Shown here one piece after another: positions 11,176 to 21,969 of a stretch of DNA of 64,000 nucleotides. The notes beneath the pieces were generated by a model that saw only the letters and a program-made list of their open reading frames with translations, did no database searches and was not told where the DNA came from. The position numbers and the translations under genes are program-made. Positions within the stretch are counted from its first letter, which is position 1. Every line of letters starts with the position of its first letter. Source of the stretch: Prorocentrum cordatum (taxonomy: Eukaryota > Sar > Dinophyceae > Prorocentrales > Prorocentraceae); NCBI GenBank assembly GCA_963575745.1, contig CAUYUJ010012703.1, positions 176,392 to 240,391 on the forward strand. Reading direction: 5' to 3'.

Positions 11176-11684
11176 CGACTACGACGACACCGACGACAAC
11201 GACGACGACGACGACGACACCAACGACGTCTCCGACGCTTTCGGCGACGACAACGACGCCGACGCCGACGACGACGAAGACGACGACGACGACGCCAACG
11301 AAGACGACGACGAGGGAGGAGGAAGGACGACGACGGCGACAACAACGACAACGACGACAACGACGAGGGAGGAGGGAGGACGGCGACGACGCGAACGACG
11401 AAGAAGGAGGACGGACGGCGACGCCGACGACGGCAACGACGAGGGAGGAGAGAAGACGATGACGACAACGACGACGACGACGACGGCGACGAAATAGGAG
11501 GGACGACGACGAGAGGCCGACGACGGACGACGACGACGACGAGGGAGGAGGAGGAGGAAGGACGACCACGGCGACAACGACGACGGAAACGACAACGACG
11601 CCAAAGAGGACGACGACGACGTACACGAGGAAAGACAGCGGACGACGTAGGCGACGACGACGACGACGACGCGGGAGGAGGGAG

Positions 11685-11715
<31 letters not shown>

Positions 11716-11726
11716 CAAGAGCGCGC
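11176..11726. repeat. GAC-type microsatellite core, array unit 2
   Basis: Same composition and same flanks (CTTAAGACCG before, GCAAGAGCGCGCGC after) as the unit 1 core, but about 200 bp shorter. Confidence 0.9.
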
Positions 11727-12479
11727 GCGCACGCTTTTGTTGAGAATCCGTGTTGCGACACCTTGGGTTTTTGTAGGTTTTTTGGACACACGATTTTGAA
11801 ATCCTTCCGAAAGCGATGGGTTTTGAAGGTTTTCGGCATACGCGCGCGACGACGCGCGCGTCTGCACTTCGTCCCATTTTCTGCAGAGGATTCTCGCGAC
11901 GGCACACGCGCAAGGGCGTTCGACAGATTTCGACGTGCGCGCGCGCGAAGCCCCTTTGGTAGCATTTTGTGAAAATCTTGAAAAACCGATGGTTTTCTTA
12001 AGATTTCGCAAGAGCTCGCGCGGAAGCTTCTTTAGCAAATCACTGTTGCGAAACCCTGTATTTTTGGATGTTTTTTTGGAAACTCGATTGCGAAATCCTT
12101 CCGGCACCAAAGGTTTTTGAAGGATTTCGGCATGCTCGCGCGACGACGCGCGCGTGTGCACTTCGTCCCATTTTTTGCAACGGATTCGCGAAAAAGTCCT
12201 ATGTTAGAGCAAAAAATGTCACCGCATAGTGTTTTTACAAAAGAACCTCAGGGGGGGGAAGCTGGCCGGCTTGGGATAGTGTAAATTCATATTTAGGATG
12301 GACATGTAGTCAGAATCGTAAATGATTTACATACCCGAAAGGGGTACCGATAACGCCGGGGGGGGGGGTAGATCCTATTCTGTTTTTAGCCACTCTGCTG
12401 AACTTGAAGTCGTCATCTCCACTGCTCGCGCAAACATCCCAGACACCCACCTGCAACTTGGTTTGCAAAACCTCTAAAG

Positions 12480-12994
12480 ACCGACTACGACGACACCGAC
12501 GACAACGACTACGACGACACCGACGACGTCTCCGACGACTTCGACGACGACAACGACGCCGACGCCGACGCCGACGAAGACGGCGACGACGAAGCCAACG
12601 AAGGCGACGACGAGGGAGGAGGAAGGACGACGACGGCGACAACGACGACAACGACGACAACGACGAGGGAGGAGGGAGGACGGCGACGACGCGAACGACG
12701 AAGAAGGAGGAAGGACGGCGACGCCGACGACGACAACGACGAGGGATGAAGGAAGACGACGACGACAACGACGACGACGACGGGACGACGACGAGACGCC
12801 GACGACGGACGACGACGACGACGAGGGAGGAGGAGGAAGGACGACCACGGCGACAACGACGACGGAAACGACCACGACGCCAAAGAGGACGACGACGACG
12901 AACACGAGGAAAGACAGAGAACGACGTAGGCGACGACGACGACGACGCGGGAGGAGGGAGGACGGCGACGACGACGACGACGACGACGCAAGAG
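12480..12994. repeat. GAC-type microsatellite core, array unit 3
   Basis: Shortest of the four expanded cores; the GGAGGAGG islands occur in the same order as in unit 2. Confidence 0.9.
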
Positions 12995-13770
12995 CGCGCG
13001 CGCACGCTTTTGTTGAGAATCCATGTTGCGAAACCTTGGGTTTTTGTAGGTTTTTTGGACACATGATTTTGAAATCCTTCCGAAAGCGATGGGTTTAGAA
13101 GGTTTTCGGCATACGCCCGCGACGACGCGCGCGTCTGCACTTCGTCCCATTTGTTGCAGAGGATTCTCGCGACGGCACACGCGCAAGGGCGTTCGACAGA
13201 TTTCGACATGCGCGCGCGAAGCCCGTTTGGTAGAATTTTGTGGAAGTCTTTAAAAACCTATGGCTTTCTTAAGATTTCGCAAGAGCTCGCGCGGAAGCTT
13301 TTTTAGCAAATCAGTGTTGCGAAACCCTGTGTTTATGTATGTTTTTTGGAAACTCGATTGCGAAAACCTTCCGGCACCGAAGGTTTTTGAAGGATTTCGG
13401 CATGCGCGCGCGACGACTCGCGCGTGTGCACTTCGTCCCATTTTTTTGCAAGGGATTCGTGAACAAGTGTTATATTAGAACAACAAATGTCACCGCATAG
13501 TGTTTGTCTACAAAAGAACCTCAGGGGGGGGATACCAGCCGGCCTGGGATAGTGTAAATTCATATTTAGGATGGACATGTGGTCATAATCATTAATGATT
13601 TACATACCCGAAAGGGGTACCGATAACGCCGGGGGGGGGGGTAGATCCTATTCTGTTTTTAGAAAGGAGAACAACAGAGAGTTGTTTTTTACCCATGATT
13701 TGACACATCCCATGCTCTTGCAAACATCCCATCCACCCACCCGCAACTTGGTTTGCAAAACCTCTTAAGA

Positions 13771-14496
13771 CGGATACGACGACACCGACGACAACGACTA
13801 CGACGACACCGACGACGACTCCGACGACTTCGACGACGACGACAACGACGACGACAACGACGACGGCACCGACGACGACGACGCCGACGCAGACAACGAC
13901 GACGACGACGACGACGATGGCGACGCCGACGACGACGACAACGACGACACCGACGACGACGACGACGTCAACGACGCCGACGACGACGACGATGACGACG
14001 ACGGCGGCGACGACGACGACGCCAACGTCGACGACGACGAAGACGACGACGACGCCGACGCCGACGACGACGACGACGACGTCGCCAACGAAGACGACGA
14101 CGAGGGAGGAGGGAGGACGACGACGGCGACAACGACGACAACGACGAGGGAGGAGGGAGGACGGCGACGAGGCGAACGACGAAGAAGGAGGGAGGACGGC
14201 GACGCCGACGACGACAACGACGAGGGAGGAGGGAACGACGACGACGACAACGACGACGACGACGACGACGGCGACGAAATAGGAGGGACGACGACGAGAC
14301 GCCGACGACGGACGACGACGACGACGAGGGAGGAGGAGGAAGGACGACCACGGCGACAACGACGACGGAAACGACCACGACGCCAAAGAGGACGACGACG
14401 ACGAGCACGAGGAAAGACAGAGGACGACGTAAGCGACGACGACGACGACGCGGGAGGAGGGAAGACGGCGACGACGACGACGACGACGCAAGAGCG
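13771..14496. repeat. GAC-type microsatellite core, array unit 4
   Basis: Expanded core of the unit that also received the satellite-bearing insertion 330 bp downstream. Confidence 0.9.
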
Positions 14497-14821
14497 CGCG
14501 CACGCTTTTGTTGAGAATCCGTGTTTCGAAACCTTGTGTTTTTGTAGGTTTTGTGGACACACGATTTTGAAATCCTTCCAAAACCGATGGTTGAAGGATT
14601 CCGGCATACGCGCGCGACGACGCGCGCGTCTGCACTGTGTCCCCATTTTTTGCAGAGGATTCTCGCGACGGCACACGCGCAAGGGCGTTCGAGAGATTTC
14701 GATATGCGCGCGCGCGAAGCCCGTTTGGTAATCTTGAGAAACAGCTGGTTTTCTAAAGATTTCGCAAGAGCTCGCGCGTAAGTTTGTTAAGCAAATCAGT
14801 GTTGCGAAACCTTGTGTTTTT

Positions 14822-16127
14822 CCCAACCATCCTGTGGTGTTGGGTCCTCGTTTTGAAGAGACGGCGCCCCGCGTTCCTCACCTCCTCCTCCTCCCCCCCC
14901 CTCCCTCCTCCCCCACCACCCATGTCGGCACATCCCTCACACGTTTCGTGGCCCCATAGGGAGCTCCACCGAAGGCCCCAGTGGCAGGGTTCGCATGCCT
15001 CCCCACCAACCATTTCGGCATACCCCTCACACGTTTCGTGGCCTCATAGGGAGCTCCACCGAAGGCCCCAGTGGCAGGGTTCGCATGCCTCCCCCACACC
15101 AACTTCGGCACACCCCTCACACGTTTCGTGGCCCCATAGGGAGCTCCACCGAAGGCCCCAGTGGCAGGGTTCGCATGCCTTTCCACCACCCATTTCGGCA
15201 CACCCCTCACACGTTTCGTGGCCCCATAGGGAGCTCCACCGAAGGCCCCAGTGGCAGGGTCCGCATGCCTCCCCACCACCCATTTCGGCACACCCCTCAC
15301 ACGTTTCGTGGCCCCATAGGGAGCTCCACCGAAGGCCCCAGTGGCAGGGTCCGCATGCCTCCCCACCACCCATTTCGGCACACCCCTCACACGTTTCGTG
15401 GCCCCATAGGGAGCTCCACCGAAGGCCCCAGTGGCAGGGTCCGCATGCCTCCCCACCACCCATTTCGGCACACCCCTCACACGTTTCGTGGCCCCATAGG
15501 GAGCTCCACCGAAGGCCCCAGTGGCCTGGTTCGTATGCCTCCCCAACACCCATTTCGGCACATCCCTCACACGTTTCGTGGCCCCATGGGGATTTCCACT
15601 GAAGGCCCCAGTGACTGGGTTCGCATGCGCCCCCACACCCATTTCGGCACACCCTTCACACGTTTCGTGGCCCCATAGGGAGCTCCACCGAAGGCCCCAG
15701 TGGCCTGGTTCGTATGCCTCCCCAACACCCATTTCGGCACATCCCATTTCGGCACACCCCTCACACGTTTCGTGGCACCATAGGGAGCTCCACCGAAGGC
15801 CCCAGTGGCTGCGTTCGCATGCCGCCCCCACACCAATTTCGGCACACCCCTCACACGTTTCGTGGCCCCACAGGGAGCTCCACCGAAGGCCCCAGTGGCT
15901 GCGTTCGCATGCCGCCCCCACACCAACTTCGGCACACCCCTCACACGTTTCGTGGCCCCATAGGGAGCTCCACCGAAGGCCCCAATGGCAACGTTCGCAT
16001 GCCGCCCCCACGCCCATTTCGGCACACCCCTCAAACGGTTCGTGGCCCCATAGGCAAATCCACCGAAGACGGTACTCACACCAGCATTACTCACAACTGC
16101 ATATGGTTGGGTCCTTCGCCAGGCTAA
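14822..16127 (+). mobile_element. Satellite-bearing Helentron-like element, copy 1
   Basis: The left end is CCCAACCATCCTGTGG and the right end GGTTGGGTCCTTCGCCAGG then CTAA, with TT immediately outside each end (14820-14821, 16128-16129). Array units 2 and 3 carry the uninterrupted site (GCGAAACCCTGT...GGAAACTCG), so both boundaries are read directly. Order inside: 55-bp conserved left end with a small CCCAAC/GTTGGG hairpin, C/T-rich tract, 13 satellite units, unique right end. CCCAACCAT at the left terminus is inverted as ATGGTTGGG a short way inside the right end. Asymmetric inverted repeats, a 3' stem-loop, TT insertion and an internal tandem array are the hallmarks of non-autonomous Helentrons (HINEs); that assignment is inference. 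No Rep/helicase is encoded. Confidence 0.75.
14929..16070 (+). repeat. 90-bp satellite array inside copy 1
   Basis: Thirteen units: ACGTTTCGTGG begins at 14941 and repeats every 90 bp to 15571, then at 15660, 15764 (a 14-bp local duplication), 15854 and 15944, with a variant at 16034. Because 90 is a multiple of three, all frames stay in phase and yield 30-residue protein repeats; the sister arrays at 89 bp do not, arguing against coding. Confidence 0.95.
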
Positions 16128-16492
16128 TTGTATGTTTTTTTTGGAAACTCGATTGCGAAATCCTTCTGACACCGAAGGTTTTTGGAGGATTCCGGCATGC
16201 GCGCGCGACGACGCGCGCGTGTGCACTTCGTCCAGTTTTTTTGCAACGGATTCGTGAACAAGTCCGATGTTCGAGCAAACTATGTCTCCGCGTATCGTTT
16301 TTTGTACAAAGGAACCTCAGGGGGGTCGATACCGGCCCCCCTGGGATAATGTAAATTCATATTTGAAGCTGATCATATATGATTTTCATACCCGAAAAGG
16401 GGTACGGATAACGCCGGGGAGGGGGGGTAGAGTCTATTCTCTTTTTAGAAAGGACATTTGACTACCCTGCACCGCGCTTGACCACATCCACT

Positions 16493-17684
16493 GCTCACGC
16501 AGGCATCCCACCCATCCACCGGCAGCTTGGTTTGCAAAACCCATGCGGTGGCGATTGCGATGCACGCTTGGTGTTGGCTGGTGCATCCCTGCGGCCGCGC
16601 CAACCCTAGCCAGCACAGCGGCCAGCAACTTTGGCGCCGCCGACGCAGACGCTGTGGCGCTGACCGCTGGGCGCATCCCAGCGGGCACTTCACTGCGAGT
16701 CGGCGACTTGGGTGGGCGTGGGATCATTGCAACGCCGACTACGGTAGACGCGATGCTGATAGTGGCGATGCTGGTGACGATGTTTGCACCGACGAAGGCA
16801 CGGCCAGCGCGGGCGCCGATGCTGATCACGCCGACGACGATGACGGCGTCCCCGCGTCGGTGATGACGGTTTTGGAAAGAGTTCGACATGCGCGCGCGGC
16901 CGACGTGCGAAAATGACCGGCATGGTTTTATTTGATACATATCGTGCCCCCCAACACGCGCGCAAGGGCGTGCGAATGATGCCGGCGTGCGGCACCAGAG
17001 GCCCTTTTGGCAGAATTCCATGAACATGTTGAGCAACCTATGGTTTTCTTAAGAAGTCGCAAGAGCACGCACGCTTTTGTTGAAACTCCGTGTTGCGATA
17101 CATTTTTTGTTTGTATTAAGTTTATTGGACACTCGATTTGGAATTCCTTCCGGAACCGAAGGTTTTTGAGGAATTTGGGCATGCGCGCGCGACGACGCGC
17201 GCGTGTGCACTTGTTCCCGTTCTTTGCAACATATTCTCGCGACTGCACGCGCGCAAAAGGCGTTCGAACGATTTCGACATGCGCGCGCTCGAAACCCGTT
17301 TGGCAGTATTTCCGGAAAGTGTTGAACAAACCTTTGGTTTTCTTAAGAATTCGCAAGAGCGCGCGCGCCCCCGTTTTTGTGTGCCGTTTTTTTCTTCAGT
17401 CCATGTTGCGAAACCACTTGTTTTTGCCTGAAGATTTCCGGCATGCGCGTGCGACGACGCGCGCGTGCACTTCGTCATATTTGTTGCGAGGGATTCCTGG
17501 GCACTGATGATTTTTGATGAACGAGGCGCGCGTAATTTTGTTGGCAGAGGCTGGCGGGGGGGGGTCGATGCCACCTCGGCAGGGATGGTGTGATTTCATT
17601 TTAGGATGGGCGATGGGGCAGAATCTTATGTAAATTGCAATGCGAACAACGTTCGCCGATAAACCAGAAGGGCTGGTGGTGGAT

Positions 17685-17687
<3 letters not shown>
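16493..17687 (+). repeat. Array unit 5, non-expanded core
   Basis: Core with GCACTTCACTGCGAGTCGGC, GGCGTGGGATCATTGCAACG and GACGACGATGACGGCG. A 107-codon plus-strand frame (16543-16863) is shared with units 6 and 7 in its last ~70 codons. Differences between units 5 and 7 mix synonymous and replacement changes, so selection on a protein is not evident. Confidence 0.8.

Positions 17688-17760
<73 letters not shown>
17688..17760. repeat. T56-A17 homopolymer pair
   Basis: A run of 56 T is followed directly by 17 A, near the start of array unit 6. The last 17 T and the A run can fold back on each other. Confidence 0.9.
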
Positions 17761-17789
17761 CGGGAGAATCATCGCACTGCACCCTACGC

Positions 17790-18485
17790 AATGCAATCTA
17801 TGCGGTGCGATTTCTGTGGTGCAATTCACTTGCCGAACTTGAAGTTGTCAACTCCACTCCTCGCGCAATCATCCCACCCGCCCACCCGCGACTTGATTTG
17901 CAAAACCCATGCGGGAGCGATTGCGATAAATGCTGGGTGTTTGCTGGTGCGTCTCTGCGGCCGCGGTAGCCCGCGCATGCTCGCGCGCGCGCCGGCCAGA
18001 GAGTTTGGCGCGGCCGGCGCGAACGCGGTGGCGCGGGTCGCTCCGCACATCCTAGCGGGCACTTCCGTGCGAGTCGGCGACTTGGGCGGGTGCGGAATCA
18101 TGGCAACGTCGGCGACGGTAGACGCGATGATGACAGTAGCGATGCTGGTGGCGAGGCTGACAGCGACGACGGGGCAGCCAGTGACGGCACCGATGCTGAT
18201 CACGCGGACGACGATGACGGCGTCTTCGCGTCGGCGATGAAGGTTTTGGAAGGAAATTGAAATGCGCGCGCAGCAGACGCTCGAGAGTGGCTTGCATGGT
18301 ATTATTTGACACGGATCGTGCCATCCCAGCACGCGCGCAAGGGCGTTCGAACGATTTCGGCATGCGCGTGCGCGCGAAACCCGTTTGGTAGCTGGTAGTG
18401 TATATGAAAATATTGAAAACTGAAGGTTCTTGGAAGAATTCGCAAGGGCGCGCGCGCTTCTGTTGAAGCTCCGTGTTGCGAAACC

Positions 18486-18486
<1 letters not shown>
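17790..18486 (+). repeat. Array unit 6, non-expanded core
   Basis: Begins with a GTGCGATTTCTGTGGTGCAA leader like that before unit 1 (9550-9630), then the core boxes of units 5 and 7 with more substitutions. Confidence 0.8.
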
Positions 18487-18581
<95 letters not shown>

Positions 18582-18630
18582 TATATATATATTATTATTA
18601 TTATTATGTATATATATATATATATTCTTC
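18487..18630. repeat. Poly-T (92) and TA-rich tract
   Basis: Ninety-two consecutive T, then alternating TA and TTA units. It lies within the half-unit of array unit 6 where other units read GCGAAACCCTGT then GGACAC. Confidence 0.9.
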
Positions 18631-18963
18631 TTCTTATTTTTTCTCTCTCATGTGTTTTATGTTTTTGGACACTCGATTTTGGTATCCTTCAGAAACCGAA
18701 GAATTTGAACGATTTCGGCATTCGCGCGTGACGACGCGCGCGAGTGCACATTGGCAATTCTTTTTGTAAGGGGTTCTTGAAAACTTATGACTTCCGATAA
18801 CCGAGTGTGCGCGCGTAACATTCATTGCATCTGATTGCGGGGGGTACCGAGACCTGCCTGGCTGGGATAGTATGAACTCACAGGTCGGATGGACAATTGG
18901 TCAGAATCATTTTTTTTCAATTTAAAAAAAAAAAGGTTCCCAGGAGTCGATAAGTCCGGGGGC

Positions 18964-18990
18964 GTGTGTGTGTGTGTGTGTGTGTGTGTG
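18964..18990. repeat. (GT)n microsatellite
   Basis: GT dinucleotides replacing the G-run that in other units follows GATAACGCCG. Confidence 0.9.
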
Positions 18991-19049
18991 GTAGAACCTT
19001 TTTTGTATAAAAAGGTATTTGATTTTACCCGTGGTTTGACATTTCCCAT

Positions 19050-19796
19050 GCTCTTGCAAACATCCCACCCGCCCACCCGCAACTGGGTTTGCAGAGCCCC
19101 TGCGGTGGCGATTGCCGCGCCAACCCTAGCCAGCGTGCGCAGCGGCCGGCCAGTCTGCGCCGCCGACGCGGCCGCGGTGGCGATGACCGCTGGGCACATC
19201 CCAGCGGGCACTTCGCTGCGAGTCGGCGACTTGGGCGGGCGCGGGATCATTGCAACGCCGACTACGGTAGACGCGATGGTGATACTAGCGATGCTGGTGG
19301 CGATGTTCGCACCGACGAAGGCGCGGCCAGTGCGGGCGCCGATGCTGATCGCGCCGACGACGATGACGGCGTCCTCGCGTCGGTGATAAGGCTTTGGAAA
19401 GAGTTCGACATGCGCGCGCGGGCGACGCGCGAGAGCGGCCCGCATGGCTCTATCTGACATGGGTCGCGCCACCCCCGCGCGCGCGCACAGGCGCGCGAAT
19501 GATGGGCATAATTCCATGTATTTCTCGAACAACCTATGGTTTTCTCATGAATTCGCAAGAGCGCGCGCGCGAGCTTTTTTTGAAAACTGATGTTGCGACA
19601 CCTTGTGTTTTGAATTTCTTTTTGATTTTTGGATGTGAAATCGTTGTGAAGCCGAATTTTTTTGAAGGTTTCGGCGCGCGCGCGCGACGACGCGCTCGCG
19701 AGCACTTCGCCTCGTTTTTGCAAAGAATTCTCGCGACGGCACGCGCGCAAAGGCGTTCGAACCGTTTCGACGCGCGCGCGTGCGAGGCCCGTTTGG
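19050..19796 (+). repeat. Array unit 7, truncated
   Basis: Matches unit 5 closely through the core and first half-unit, then stops after GCCCGTTTGGT. Retroelement sequence on the opposite strand begins within the next ~30 bp. Confidence 0.85.
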
Positions 19797-20620
19797 TCGT
19801 GCCCGGAGGATGTCTTTCGGCAAACATTATTCGATCTGTCGTTCTTTCTTGGACATGGTCTTCCAGAAGTCGGGTAGTGCGTGGTCGGGCCGAGACGTGG
19901 CCTGGGCGCGGGCCTGTCGACCCCGTGCAGTCATCTTGCCTCCCGGAGTGATCTCAGGCCGCTTGTAGCAGCGAGTGATTCGAATCCAAGGCCCACTGAA
20001 ATTGCGGTGGTCGTTCTCGCTCGCGCCGCCCCAAACATCGCGGAAATGCTTGTCGCCCTCGTATGTGGATGCGGTCTCGAAGTCGCGGGCGACGTCGATC
20101 TTGTCAACCGGGACAGGAATGCCGCTCGCATCGTCAGTGGGGCGAACAAGCTGAGTGCGCGGTGTGCGGGTGTGCTGTAGGATGGCTTCGCCGCGGAGCT
20201 CCAATTGTCGGGCTCCGGAATTGGAGCCGCTACCTCCGTTGCTTCGGGATGGTCTGGTTCGGGAAGCGATGCTCCAGAGTCGGAAGTCTCGGGAAGGGCA
20301 GGTTCTGGAAGCTTCACTATACTGGGGTCGCCTCTTTCTGCTGGGTAGAGTAGCATTGGGTCTTCTCTGGCTGACTCTCCAAGCGGGCGAGAGGCTTCAA
20401 ATGCGATCAACTCATGCGCTTCGGGATTCTGGTGTCGGAGAATGCCCTCTTTGACGGGGCAGGCATATTTGCAATCTGGGATCGCAAGTGTCTGCGCTCG
20501 GCGCACGTGGCAATGCTCGCCATCGGGGTGTTTGGCGTGCGCGGCCGTGTCGAGGGAGAGGCAGTCGCCGGACCGACGGCCACCGGAATGAATATGGCAT
20601 CTCACAAATAAGCCTTCGCG
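19797..20620 (-). pseudogene. Copia-like retroelement: post-integrase linker
   Basis: After a one-base shift just downstream of the integrase frame, the minus strand reads GLFVRCHIHSGGRRSGDC, the segment that in copia-type polyproteins links integrase to reverse transcriptase. An acidic Pro-rich stretch follows, and after another frame change (around 20190) VPVDKIDVARDFETA and ALPDFWKTMSKKERQIE, the kind of linker I associate with dinoflagellate copia elements. A stop follows at about 19827 and the tandem array begins. The RT and RNase H that should come next are absent, so the element is truncated here. Confidence 0.65.
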
Positions 20621-20630
20621 TGTTGTCTCA

Positions 20631-21235
20631 TCAAAACTTTGCAGCAGACTTATTTATGTGGGGATTGAGACATGTCCAAGGGATGCGTGCACCAAATAGA
20701 ACGACGTGTCCTCTGAAAGACTCTTCAATCTGAACTTCGCGTGACGCGTAGTCTTTGTATTCTTCCTGTGTTGCTGCAACTCCATGGCGAGGCTTGGTGG
20801 TGAAGTTGCAGCCGCGGCACCGGGCCTGCATGGCCTCTGTCCACCATTCATGTCCGAAGCCAGAGTTGTGGGGTGCCGCGCGGGTGCCCTGAATAACTGA
20901 CTTGACTGCGCGTTCAGCCATTCCGTTGGTCTGTGCCCGATGTGGCGTGCCAGTGTCATGTCGCCATGCCAAGAGACTGCGTGCATTCTGTAGCTCGCCG
21001 GAGCTTTCGGTGTAAATGCGCTTCGCCTCGTCGTTGGGGGCGGGAAACTCCTGCCGTGGTTGTCTCGGCGTCCTTGTGATTTGCCGAGTGAGCCACGATG
21101 GCGCCTGTGTACTTGCACAGGATAACTAAGGCGTGCTTATCGCCATGCTTGTCGGCGGCGTCGTCTGCGGCAAGGACAGGCTTCGCAGTCAGGGTGTTTT
21201 GGGCTGTGGGTGATGAAATGTATGGGGTCGATGGG
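20631..21235 (-). pseudogene. Copia-like retroelement: integrase
   Basis: Order on the minus strand: zinc-binding segment THSPKHPDCEAC (CxxC at 21176-21187); a shortened core start ALVILCKYTGAIVAHSA; after a frameshift IYTESSGELQNA, at the place of the second catalytic Asp (usually a DN-x-x-E-like motif) but with the Asp lost; and, in frame, HRAQTNGMAERAVKSV, the conserved C-terminal core motif. About 30 residues between the zinc segment and core are missing. At least two frameshifts and lost catalytic residues make it non-functional. Confidence 0.75.
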
Positions 21236-21689
21236 GGGCCGTGGTCGGCCTGGTAGCGTCTTGTAGCCTGTCGGCGGCGTAGACGCAGGTGTGCCCGCCG
21301 GCGCTAACGCCTCATCGGCAGGATGCACGGGGCCTGCCTGGAAAGTGCCTTGCACGCATGTGACGTACATTCGCGCTTCAATATAACGGCTCCACAACGC
21401 GAAACGCGGACTCGCCGACGTGGGCAATGATCATTACGTGGCTGTGGGTGCTCACAGGCAGGTATCGGAGGCGGAGGGTTCTCTGTGTTCTTGCAGCACC
21501 AACGCATGTATGGGTACTAATCAGCCTGCCCACCCTGCCGTGCATGTAGTGGGCGCCCTGGCGCCTGCGACGTGGGGACTAACGTGGGCGGTGGAATCCG
21601 TTCGAGGTCGTTGAAGTCGAGCTCTGGGATGCGGTTGCGCGCAGCAACCCGTGCCATTTGCCCTGTGGGTCCTGTCATGAATAAACCAG

Positions 21690-21960
21690 TTGTGGATCCC
21701 ACAATTGTCAGAAGTCGTCGTCTCGCGCCAGTTGCCCCACTGACAATGCTGAAGGGCAGCCGTCCATCGCAAGGGCGGAGCTGGATCGCCCGACGTGTGG
21801 GGGCTGCAGTTGGATGTGCTCATTGACGACCCTGTCGCCACTGGCTGTTCCCAATCTGTGCTCGCGTCCTACGTGCACGTCGGTGGTTTGGCGTTGTGTA
21901 AGGTCGGCCTTGTCCTGGATGATGGGCGAAGCCGCTGTCCAAAATCAACGTCCGTGACAA
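21690..21960 (-). pseudogene. Copia-like retroelement: aspartic protease
   Basis: LILDSG at 21931-21948 is the catalytic D-S/T-G box. After a frameshift the strand continues with ALAMDGCPSALSVGQLARD, resembling the distal protease segment just before integrase in copia polyproteins. Only about 0.7 kb separates it from the integrase zinc segment, too little for RT. The order protease-integrase therefore fits Ty1/copia, not Ty3/gypsy. Confidence 0.6.
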
Positions 21961-21969
21961 CGCTGCTGT

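Larger units (their letters stand above)
9546..19796 (+). repeat. Seven-unit tandem array, ~1.2-1.5-kb unit
   Basis: The box GCTC(G/T)(C/T)GCAAACATCCCA recurs, exactly or nearly, at 9651, 11118, 12424, 13714, 16493, about 17860 and 19050, giving unit lengths of about 1467, 1306, 1290, 1473 (after removing the 1306-bp insertion), 1367 and 1190. After a variable core each unit has the same order: GCAAGAGCGCGCGC, TTTCGGCATACGCGCGCGAC, a GGCACACGCGCAAGGGCGTT box, a second half-unit of the same boxes, then (units 1-4) GGAACCTCAGGGGGG and a GATAACGCCGGGG run. Each unit is thus partly internally duplicated. Units 1-4 carry expanded GAC cores; 5-7 do not. No coding function is evident. Confidence 0.9.

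Noticed and set aside
14784-15602. 30-residue protein repeats (HPSHVSWPHRELHRRPQWQG)
   Set aside because: They follow from a 90-bp satellite whose sister arrays have 89-bp units and rotate through all frames, so the frame is not maintained.
19977-19988. tRNA B-box-like string GATTCGAATCC
   Set aside because: It lies inside the retroelement linker coding strand; no acceptor stem, A box or anticodon arm can be drawn around it.
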